From CAZRAL01 sp964598005 (GTDB lineage Bacteria; Pseudomonadota; Gammaproteobacteria; Burkholderiales; Usitatibacteraceae), in contig CAZRAL010000015.1 in NCBI GenBank assembly GCA_964598005.1, positions 1 through 49,093 on the forward strand: DNA of 49,093 nucleotides, written 5' to 3'. Positions 1-6,620 of the stretch are shown here, piece by piece (position 1 is the stretch's first letter; every line of letters starts with the position of its first letter). Position numbers and translations under genes: made by a program. The notes beneath the pieces are model-generated. The model saw only the letters and a list, made by a program, of their open reading frames with translations, ran no database searches and had not been told where the DNA came from.

Positions 1-2
1 TG

Positions 3-1454
3 GGGCAAGTGCTGATTTACCCTTACTACACCGTGCGTAGCCCCAAAGGAAGTGCTACGGACAAGTTCGATACCTATATCAGCATTAGCAACAAAACCGA
101 TCAGACCAAAGCAGTCAAGGTGCGTTTCCGGGAAGGGCGACGTGGGGAAGAGGTATTAGATTTCAATCTATTTTTGTCACCTCGTGATATGTGGACGGGT
201 GCGGTAGTACTTACCCCGAATGGGGCGATGCTGATTTCCAACGATAAGTCCTGCACGGTGCCAAACAATTTATTTGCATTAAAAGACCCAACTGCACCTT
301 TGGTATGGAATCAGATAACGTTAAATGTATTCAAGAATTACCGAATTGATGGTTCAACAGAAGCACTGGATCGTACCCGCGAAGGGTATTTTGAAGTCAT
401 CGAAATGGGCGTCGTTACGGATGCAACGCAAAAGGCAGCGGCAGCACATACCGGGGCCGCCGGGGTTCCGGCAAATTGCGGTTTGTTTCAGACGCTCAAT
501 ATGACGCTGGGGACTACGTTGCTGCCACCGGCAGGCGGATTATTTGGGCGGGCCTCTTTGGTAAGCCCAACGACAGGCAGCAACTTTACCTACGATGCCA
601 CAGCGTTAGCGCAGTGGAGCGATGTAGTGAAATACACAGCAGATGGTCATACCGAACCACAAATTACCGATGCATCTCCGCCAGTAAGCCGGGTGATGAC
701 CGATCAGGGCGTGGTACAGGCGACCTGGGCCAAGCCAGAAGATGCGGTATCGGCGGTGTTGATGCATAGAGAGCTGTCAAACGAGTTTGTGCTGGATTCG
801 GTTACATTATCCGGCACCGATTGGGTGGTAACGTTTCCAACCCAGTTAGCGTATGTGCAGCCAGGTTATGGCAAAGCAAAAGCACCGTTCCAGGATAACT
901 ATAAAAATGGTTCTTGCAAGAACTTTAATTTCAGGATATTTGATCGTGAGGAACTGAAGGGAGCTGATCCCTTCATATACCCCACCCTTCCGCCGAATGT
1001 TAGCTCTCCTACGTTTTGTTGGGCGAGTAATGTAATTAGCTTTCAAGGGAAGCGTCAGGGCATAGAGTTTAATAGCAACTTGCTGGGAACTGCCAACGTC
1101 TTTCCTTTTGTCCCCATTTACCTATCCCCTTTTGACAATATTAATGGTTTTGATGGTTGGCTAGGTGGGGAAGACATTTCACGTGGTTTTTCTAAGGTTC
1201 AAAATGGCTGGGGATCGATTAGCTTTGACGATTCTATATACGACTTTCACAATCCACGCAGCCTTTTCCCGGTCGATGCGAAGTTACTCAAACTCGACGG
1301 CACGGTAAGCAAAATCAAAGGCACGCACTACGGCTTGCCAGTGGTGGGTTTCATGGTTCACGACTATATCAATGGTGCCGTACCTGGTTCATCCTTCGGT
1401 GGATTGTTGAATCACAAAACGTCAACCGAAATCGATATGACGGTTGTGCCATGA
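3..1454 (+). CDS. Secreted/surface protein of unknown function, 5'-truncated by the window edge
   Basis: The reading frame is open from base 3 and the first possible start in the window is a GTG at 9. The protein begins abruptly inside conserved-looking sequence (GQVLIYPYYTVRSPKG), so the true start and a probable signal peptide lie upstream of the window. About 483 residues are visible. The composition is rich in Asn, Thr, Gly and aromatic residues, with few charged stretches and no membrane segment, which fits an exported beta-rich protein. Several isolated cysteines (CTVPNN, CGLF, CKNF, FCW) could form disulfides. I recognise no catalytic domain or C-terminal anchor and assign no function. 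Export is inferred from composition only. Confidence 0.75.
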   Translation, partial: GQVLIYPYYTVRSPKGSATDKFDTYISISNKTDQTKAVKVRFREGRRGEEVLDFNLFLSPRDMWTGAVVLTPNGAMLISNDKSCTVPNNLFALKDPTAPLVWNQITLNVFKNYRIDGSTEALDRTREGYFEVIEMGVVTDATQKAAAAHTGAAGVPANCGLFQTLNMTLGTTLLPPAGGLFGRASLVSPTTGSNFTYDATALAQWSDVVKYTADGHTEPQITDASPPVSRVMTDQGVVQATWAKPEDAVSAVLMHRELSNEFVLDSVTLSGTDWVVTFPTQLAYVQPGYGKAKAPFQDNYKNGSCKNFNFRIFDREELKGADPFIYPTLPPNVSSPTFCWASNVISFQGKRQGIEFNSNLLGTANVFPFVPIYLSPFDNINGFDGWLGGEDISRGFSKVQNGWGSISFDDSIYDFHNPRSLFPVDAKLLKLDGTVSKIKGTHYGLPVVGFMVHDYINGAVPGSSFGGLLNHKTSTEIDMTVVP

Positions 1455-1463
1455 CAGCCTATT

Positions 1464-1484
1464 AAAGGCGCGAGCCTTTATAAT
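1464..1484 (+). terminator. Short hairpin with a GCGA tetraloop between the surface-protein gene and tusA
   Basis: AAAGGC-GCGA-GCCTTT forms a perfect 6-bp stem with a GNRA-type loop directly after the stop codon at 1454. The U tract is weak (TTTATAAT), so termination is uncertain. The same bases contain a TATAAT at 1479-1484 that could be the -10 box of tusA. Confidence 0.35.
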
Positions 1485-1490
1485 GCTTTC

Positions 1491-1727
1491 ATGAATACCA
1501 TCTCTCCCCATAAAGAAATCGACGTCAAGGGGCTGAATTGCCCCTTGCCTATTTTGCGCGCTAAAAAAGCGCTCTCTGAAATGGAATCCGGCCAGGTGTT
1601 GAAAGTGGTGGCCACCGATCCCGGGTCGGTCAAGGATTTTGCGGCATTCTGCAAGCAAACGGGCAATCAGTTGTTGTCTTCCACCGAAACGCCAAGCGAA
1701 TTTACCTTCATTATTTCCAAGCGCTGA
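1491..1727 (+). CDS. tusA: TusA/SirA-like sulfurtransferase
   Basis: A 78-residue protein of the normal size for the TusA family. It carries the family signature around Cys-17 (KGLNCPLPILRAKKAL), in which the CPxP cysteine holds a persulfide, followed by the usual small alpha/beta fold (LKVVATDPGSVKDFAAFC). TusA-like proteins pass sulfur to tRNA thiolation, molybdopterin or, in sulfur oxidisers, to the rDsr/Hdr systems; nothing nearby says which applies here. A TATAAT 6 bases before the ATG leaves almost no room for a ribosome-binding site, so the transcript may be nearly leaderless. The neighbours are not functionally related. Confidence 0.85.
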   Translation: MNTISPHKEIDVKGLNCPLPILRAKKALSEMESGQVLKVVATDPGSVKDFAAFCKQTGNQLLSSTETPSEFTFIISKR

Positions 1728-1745
1728 TCGCAGATATTACGGGGA

Positions 1746-2531
1746 TCAATAGCCCTTGAATACCGGTTTGCGTTTTTCCACAAACGCCGTTACACCTTCC
1801 TTGAAATCGTTTCCTGTTGCGCATTCGGCAAAAGATTTTATTTCAAGGTCGAGTTGCTGCTCCAGCGTGGAATCGAAAGCACTATTGATCAACGCCTTGG
1901 TGCGGGCAAACGCAGCAGTGGGGCCGGCAGCCAAGCGGGCGGCAATGCGCTTGATTTCCGCATCCAGTAACGTATCGGCGACGATAAAGTTGACCAGGCC
2001 CAGCGCGTGCGCCGTGCGCGCATCGAATGGCTCTGGCAACAGCGCAAGTTCGAGGGCTTTTCGTGTGCCGACGATGCGCGGTAAAAAATAGGTGCTGCCC
2101 CCGTCCGGCGAGGCGCCGATGCGGGCATAGGCCAAAGTGAATTGCGCGTTTTCGGCGGCAATGGCGATATCGCACGCTAGCATCACGGACAAACCGCCGC
2201 CCGCGCAGGCGCCGTGAACAGAGGCCACAATGGGCTTGGGCATGCGGCGCATGATTTTGATCGATTCGTGAAAGAGGTTGCCCAGTTCCAAAAACTCGCT
2301 TGCCAATTTATCTTTGTTGGCGTGAAACATGGCCACATCGCCACCGGCCATGAATGCGGACCCGGCGCCACGCAGCACGACGGCACGGATAGCCTCGTCG
2401 TTTTCGGTTTGCTTTAGAGCATCGTGCAGCCCGGCCATCATGGCATCGTTCAACGCATTCAAACGTTCGGGGCGGTTGAACGTGATGAAAGCAATCGCGT
2501 CGCGTTTTTCCAGCAGGACGGTGTCGTTCAT
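1746..2531 (-). CDS. Enoyl-CoA hydratase/isomerase (crotonase) family protein
   Basis: About 261 residues from the ATG at 2531, which has AGAGG at a suitable distance; an upstream in-frame ATG at 2582 would add a basic leader with no family similarity. The crotonase fold is clear: the oxyanion-hole segments GAGSAFMAGGDVAMF and VHGACAGGGLSVMLACD, then ASPDGGSTYFLPR. The position that is the first catalytic Glu of classical hydratases (GGGxEL) is not Glu here (GGGLSV). The second segment carries Asp in SPDGG, as in PaaG-type isomerases. Family knowledge therefore suggests an isomerase or another crotonase reaction rather than simple hydration. It is a single gene with no pathway partners beside it. 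Confidence 0.85.
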   Translation of the reverse strand: MNDTVLLEKRDAIAFITFNRPERLNALNDAMMAGLHDALKQTENDEAIRAVVLRGAGSAFMAGGDVAMFHANKDKLASEFLELGNLFHESIKIMRRMPKPIVASVHGACAGGGLSVMLACDIAIAAENAQFTLAYARIGASPDGGSTYFLPRIVGTRKALELALLPEPFDARTAHALGLVNFIVADTLLDAEIKRIAARLAAGPTAAFARTKALINSAFDSTLEQQLDLEIKSFAECATGNDFKEGVTAFVEKRKPVFKGY

Positions 2532-2555
2532 AACAATAGGCCTCTTTCTAAACTT

Positions 2556-2668
2556 GCTGCGCTTGACATAACGGCGTTGCACGGTGGCTCAAAATCCTCA
2601 TTTACTCCCTTGTAAACTCCGGTTTTTCGCCGCCATGCGCCTTGTTTTGTCTTCGCTCGCGACAGTTT
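2556..2668. repeat. Dispersed palindromic element, copy 1
   Basis: This intergenic element shares GCTGCGCTTGA, GGCTCAAAATCCTCAT, ACTCCGGTTT, TCGCC and CGCTCGC in the same order and spacing with 45307-45430. The core (2586-2631) folds into a long imperfect hairpin, GGC/GCC, AAAA/TTTT and TTTAC/GTAAA. The second copy has TGTAT/ATACA at the last stem, a compensatory change that indicates selection on structure. It fills most of the gap between the PIN gene and the crotonase gene. Confidence 0.75.
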
Positions 2669-2709
2669 CGAAAGAAGTCTAATCTTTCGTAGAAAAATAA
2701 AAGGAGCAC

Positions 2710-3249
2710 TCATTCTGCGAGCGCCATAAGCGGGGAGGGGAGATCAATATTTTGCCGATTTAGCCAGGCGCGTACTTGCCCCGGCGGCAATATTTCGCAG
2801 CCAAAGCGCTCACGCATACTGTTTTTCAAACTCAGCACACGATTGTCTTTGCTGAATAATGCCGCGGCTCCGGCATGCGCTGCGAGGTCGATAAATTTTT
2901 GATCATCCTTATCGCGGCAACGCGGGATGCGGCCCAGCAGCGAGGCGCACGGTGGAATAGTTTGAACAAACGATTCGTACCTGATCAGTGCCGCTGTTTG
3001 CGCGACGGGATCCAGTTCGAATAGCACATAGCCCAGCACGCGCTTCAACTCATCGAAACACGCCGAATTACTGGCCACCGTTATGGCCCGGGATTCAATG
3101 GCGTGGAACAGTTCGGGAATACCGCCATCCTCGAAAACCAGCCAGTCGAGCACGATGTTGGTATCGAGAACAATAATCGGTGGTGCGCAGCTTGCCTCGA
3201 TGGTGTTAGCCTCGAATGTAGTTTTCGAGCTGGGTGATGGTGAATTCAT
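2710..3249 (-). CDS. PIN-domain ribonuclease-like protein (toxin family)
   Basis: A 179-residue protein with the PIN-fold acidic residues in order: VLDTNIVLDWL near residue 28, ELKRVLGY near 66, RDKDDQKFIDLA near 112 and LFSKDNRVLSL near 133. These residues coordinate Mg/Mn in PIN ribonucleases, and the protein resembles the putative toxins of the COG1569 group. No antitoxin gene lies on either side. The start overlaps the 3' end of the CBS gene by 44 bases, so the two are probably co-transcribed and translationally coupled. The first ~23 residues are low-complexity (SPSPSSKT) and precede the fold. Function as a toxin is not shown; it could be an RNA-processing PIN protein. Confidence 0.8.
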   Translation of the reverse strand: MNSPSPSSKTTFEANTIEASCAPPIIVLDTNIVLDWLVFEDGGIPELFHAIESRAITVASNSACFDELKRVLGYVLFELDPVAQTAALIRYESFVQTIPPCASLLGRIPRCRDKDDQKFIDLAAHAGAAALFSKDNRVLSLKNSMRERFGCEILPPGQVRAWLNRQNIDLPSPLMALAE

Positions 3250-3634
3250 GATCGGCGATGATATCGCTCACCAGATCACGCACCGACAGCATGCCGACGA
3301 CGGTGACGCCATCCATGACCGGCAGGTGACGAATATTCTTGCTCGACATCAGCGCCATGCAGTCGCGCGTCGATGTGGTGGGGGAGACAACCAGCACATC
3401 GCGAGTCATGATCTCGCGTACCCGTGTTTCGCGCGAATTCTTGCCTTTCAGCGCGATTTTTCGGGTGTAATCGCGTTCCGATACGATGCCCACCAGTTTG
3501 CCGTGCTCCATGACCATGAGCGCACCGACGCCTTTTTCAGCCAGTACGGTGATGGCTTCAAAAACGGTTTCATCAGGGCGGACGCTCCACAAAGTAGTAG
3601 GGTTGTTTTTGAGCAGTTCCGAGACTGGTTTCAT
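3206..3634 (-). CDS. Two-CBS-domain protein
   Basis: About 142 residues consisting of a tandem CBS (Bateman) pair: first repeat LWSVRPDETVFEAITVLAEK to VGIVSERDYTRK, second REIMTRDVLVVSPTT to VVGMLSVRDLVSD. Stand-alone CBS pairs bind adenine nucleotides or related ligands and act as sensors. I chose the ATG at 3634 because AGAGG lies 8 bases upstream; a GTG at 3643 would add three residues. The gene overlaps the downstream PIN gene, and the MITE copy at 3708-3761 lies just upstream. Its partner protein is unknown. Confidence 0.88.
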   Translation of the reverse strand: MKPVSELLKNNPTTLWSVRPDETVFEAITVLAEKGVGALMVMEHGKLVGIVSERDYTRKIALKGKNSRETRVREIMTRDVLVVSPTTSTRDCMALMSSKNIRHLPVMDGVTVVGMLSVRDLVSDIIADHEFTITQLENYIRG

Positions 3635-3707
3635 ATCTGACACCTCTTCATCAAGCTGCGATTTATTTCTATCGACAAACAGGATGTTTTTTCCCTGTTT
3701 ATCCTAA

Positions 3708-3761
3708 GGAACCTCTGATTAAATCCTTCATGAGCCGCGAGGGGACTTAATCAGAGGTTCC
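3708..3761. mobile_element. 54-bp minimal IS5-type MITE (copy 1)
   Basis: The ends are GGAACCTCTGATTAA and its near-perfect inverse, separated only by a short core containing ATGAGCCGCG. It is flanked by CTAA on both sides (3704-3707 and 3762-3765). That 4-bp duplication fits the YTAR target of the IS5 group. The left 30 bases match the left end of the 287-bp element at 16039-16325. It lies upstream of the CBS gene. Confidence 0.8.
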
Positions 3762-3858
3762 CTAAGCATAACCAAATTTTGTCATTGCGAACAAGGTGAG
3801 GAATCTGCTTTTATGTTATCACTCTAAGCTCAACAAATTTCCCTGTCTGCATCCTTCC

Positions 3859-5517
3859 CTACATATTCGGGTAATTGGGCCCGCCGCCGCCCTCGGGCGT
3901 AACCCACTGGATATTTTGCGTGGGGTCTTTGATATCGCAGGTTTTGCAATGCACGCAGTTCTGGGCGTTGATCTGCAAGCGTTTATTCGTTGACCCCGCC
4001 GCAGTCGTTTCCTCGACGAATTCGTACACGCCCGCCGGGCAGTAATACTGTTCGGGTCCATTGTAGCGCGCCAGATTGACATCGACCGCTACGCGCGTAT
4101 CTTTCAGCTTTAAATGCGCCGGCTGATCTTCTTCATGATTGGTATTGGAGATGAATACCGAAGAGAGCCGGTCAAAAGTCAGCACGCCATCGGGTTTGGG
4201 ATAGCTAATTGGTTTGACAGCGGTTTTTTCTTTCAGCGTTTCATGATCGGTATGGCGATGGTGCAGCGTCCACGGCGCTCTACCGCCGAATAGAATCTGA
4301 TCAATGCCGGTCATCAGCGCACCGGTATAAAGCCCCTTGCTCATCCACGGCTTGAAATTGCGCGCCCTGTAGAGTTCCTCGTAAAGCCAGCTTTGCTCGA
4401 AGGCTTGGGGATAGGCTACCAGTTCGTCACTGGCGCGGCCTGCTCCAAGGGCATCAAATGCCGCTTCTGCCGCCAGCATGCCGCTCTTGATTGCAGCGTG
4501 GCTGCCCTTGATGCGCGAGGCATTTAAAAAGCCTGCATTGTCGCCAATCAACACCCCGCCGGGAAAAATCAATTTTGGCAGGGACTGCAACCCGCCCGCG
4601 GCTATAGCGCGGGCGCCATATGAAACCCGTTTGCCGCCTTCGAAAAAATGCCGGATTGCAGGGTGCGTTTTGTAGCGCTGGAATTCCTCGAACGGTGAAA
4701 GCGTCGGGTTGGTATAGCCCAGCCCCACCACAAACCCGACGGCGACCAGATTATTTTCCAGATGGTAAAGAAAAGAGCCGCCATAGGTTTCTGAGTCCAG
4801 CGGCCAGCCCGCGGTATGCATCACCAGGCCGGGGCTGTGTTTTTCCGGTTTGATTTCCCATAATTCTTTCAGGCCCAGGCCATAGACTTGTGGATCGCGT
4901 CCCTCTTTAAGCTGGAAGCGTTGCTGCAAGGCTTTGCCCAAATGGCCGCGGCAGCCTTCGGCGAAAAAAGTGTAGGGCGCATGTAGCTCCATGCCGGGCG
5001 CATAGCGGCTGGTGCGCTCGCCGTTTTTGCCGATACCTGCATCGCCTGTCGCCACACCTTTGACCGAGCCATCCTCATTAAACAACACTTCAGCGGCAGC
5101 AAACCCGGGGTAGATTTCCACGCCCAATGCCTCGGCTTGCGCACCCAGCCAGCGGCAGACATTGGCCAGGCTAACGACATAATTGCCATGATTTTTGAAG
5201 CAGGCGGGCAGCATCCAGTCGGGGACGCGGGTAGTGCCCGTGGCGGAAAGAAACAGAAAACGATCTTCGCTTACCGGTTTATTCAGCGGTGCGCCTTGCG
5301 CTTTCCAATCGGGGATCAATTCGCTCAGCGCACGCGGATCCATGACCGCGCCGGAAAGAATATGCGCGCCCACCTCCGAGCCTTTTTCCACGATGCAAAC
5401 CGAAACCTCGCGGTTTTTTTGCTGCGCCAGCTGCTTCAGGTGTATCGCTGCGGTCAGACCGGCCGGCCCGGCACCGACGATGACGACATCGTATTGCATG
5501 GATTCGCGTTCAGACAT
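3859..5517 (-). CDS. etfD: Electron transfer flavoprotein-ubiquinone oxidoreductase
   Basis: A 552-residue protein, the normal length for ETF-QO. It moves electrons from reduced ETF, loaded by acyl-CoA and other dehydrogenases, to ubiquinone at the membrane. The FAD-binding Rossmann motif is at the N-terminus (VVIVGAGPAGLTAAIHL), followed by ILSGAVMDPRAL. A C-terminal 4Fe-4S domain has CPAGVYEF and the cysteine run NCVHCKTCDIKDP, ending in the family-typical PEGGGGPNYPNM. The start at 5517 precedes the flavin motif by 10 residues. etfA and etfB are not in the window. It is divergently arranged with the thioesterase gene, with a 69-base promoter gap. Confidence 0.96.
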   Translation of the reverse strand: MSERESMQYDVVIVGAGPAGLTAAIHLKQLAQQKNREVSVCIVEKGSEVGAHILSGAVMDPRALSELIPDWKAQGAPLNKPVSEDRFLFLSATGTTRVPDWMLPACFKNHGNYVVSLANVCRWLGAQAEALGVEIYPGFAAAEVLFNEDGSVKGVATGDAGIGKNGERTSRYAPGMELHAPYTFFAEGCRGHLGKALQQRFQLKEGRDPQVYGLGLKELWEIKPEKHSPGLVMHTAGWPLDSETYGGSFLYHLENNLVAVGFVVGLGYTNPTLSPFEEFQRYKTHPAIRHFFEGGKRVSYGARAIAAGGLQSLPKLIFPGGVLIGDNAGFLNASRIKGSHAAIKSGMLAAEAAFDALGAGRASDELVAYPQAFEQSWLYEELYRARNFKPWMSKGLYTGALMTGIDQILFGGRAPWTLHHRHTDHETLKEKTAVKPISYPKPDGVLTFDRLSSVFISNTNHEEDQPAHLKLKDTRVAVDVNLARYNGPEQYYCPAGVYEFVEETTAAGSTNKRLQINAQNCVHCKTCDIKDPTQNIQWVTPEGGGGPNYPNM

Positions 5518-5586
5518 GCTCTATTCTCGATGAGGTGAGTAAGTTGGCAGTATTATAGGCGCTCAGTCTTTTTATATTTACTTCCC

Positions 5587-6015
5587 ATGTCAGAAAATCC
5601 TGCTGCAGAAAAACAATTGCTTTCAACCCTGACCTTTTCCGTACGTTGGGGGGAAATGGATGCCCTTGGCCATGTCAATAATGCGCAGTACCTGAGATAT
5701 TTCGAGGAAAGTCGCGTGGCTTGGACTGCTTCGTTGGGAGTATTTTTGCATGCGCAAGGGGAAAGCATGATTTTACTGAAGGCTGCGGTGACGTACAAAA
5801 AACCGGTGACCTATCCCTGCGATGTCAGAGTCGATCTGTTTGCCGGAGACGTGGGACGCACCAGTTTTAACCTGCTGAATACCTTGACTATCGTAGGCGA
5901 TACCGCGCCCGCGGCCATCGGCGAATTTGTGATCGTCTGGTTCGACTATATCCAGCAAAAATCCATACCGGTTCCGGCATCCTTGCGCGCACTCTTGATG
6001 GGTGAGACAACATAA
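5587..6015 (+). CDS. Acyl-CoA thioesterase, 4-hydroxybenzoyl-CoA/YbgC-like hotdog protein
   Basis: A 142-residue single-hotdog protein. The catalytic motif RWGEMDALGHVNNAQYLRYFEESR (residues ~19-42) contains the Asp and the HVNN signature of the 4HBT/FadM/YbgC group, which hydrolyses short or medium acyl-CoA thioesters. No clear ribosome-binding site is visible before the ATG, so the start rests on the family N-terminus. The stop overlaps the crcB start (TAATG), which indicates translational coupling. The exact acyl substrate cannot be read from sequence. Confidence 0.9.
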   Translation: MSENPAAEKQLLSTLTFSVRWGEMDALGHVNNAQYLRYFEESRVAWTASLGVFLHAQGESMILLKAAVTYKKPVTYPCDVRVDLFAGDVGRTSFNLLNTLTIVGDTAPAAIGEFVIVWFDYIQQKSIPVPASLRALLMGETT

Positions 6016-6407
6016 TGGGTCATTCGCTGCCGCTGGGTTTTGTCGCCATTGGGGTGGGTGCCGCAATGGGGGCATGGGCGCGCTGGGGACTATCGATATG
6101 GCTTAACGCACGCCTGCCGCACTTTCCGTTGGGCACATTGGCAGCCAATCTGATTGGCGGTTTTCTGGTGGGCGTGGGGGTGGCTTATTTTTCCCGCCAT
6201 ACCGAGATTTCGCCGGTGTGGCGCATGCTGGCAATTACCGGTTTTCTCGGCGGATTGACTACGTTTTCCACCTACTCGGCGGAAGTAATAGGGCTGATCG
6301 AAGCAGGGGATGGATTATCAGCTTTTCTGCTGGCATTTACCCATCTCGCAGGCTCGCTGCTGTTGACAGCTGCAGGGATGGCTGTCTATCGGCAATTGGC
6401 GTCGTAG
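6015..6407 (+). CDS. crcB: Fluoride channel CrcB/Fluc
   Basis: A 130-residue four-helix membrane protein. It has the Fluc motifs GVGAAMGAWARWGL near residue 15, GTLAANLIGGFLVG near 40 and GFLGGLTTFSTYSAE near 76; the TTFSTYS segment lines the F- pore. Such proteins form antiparallel dimers in the inner membrane that let fluoride leave the cell. It starts one base before the end of the thioesterase gene, so it is probably translated from the same mRNA. There is no room for its own fluoride riboswitch. Confidence 0.95.
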   Translation: MGHSLPLGFVAIGVGAAMGAWARWGLSIWLNARLPHFPLGTLAANLIGGFLVGVGVAYFSRHTEISPVWRMLAITGFLGGLTTFSTYSAEVIGLIEAGDGLSAFLLAFTHLAGSLLLTAAGMAVYRQLAS

Positions 6408-6620
6408 CGCCTGTTTGTCTTTGTGATTCTGTTTCCAAATTAAAAATGGCACGAAGGCGAGCCACAGACAGGTTAAGCAATACGGCAAGGTGAAGCCGAC
6501 AAAGTCAGTTTTGATTTGGAGTTTGGAAATGGAATGAAAAAGCAGCACTGGGCATTTCCATCACTGGCGGACAATAAATCGATTTCATTTTTAGCATCGT
6601 AGAACAAATTGAGGGGAACC

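Noticed and set aside
5900..6014. Fluoride riboswitch before crcB
   Set aside because: crcB starts inside the thioesterase stop codon, so there is no untranslated leader in which one could fold.
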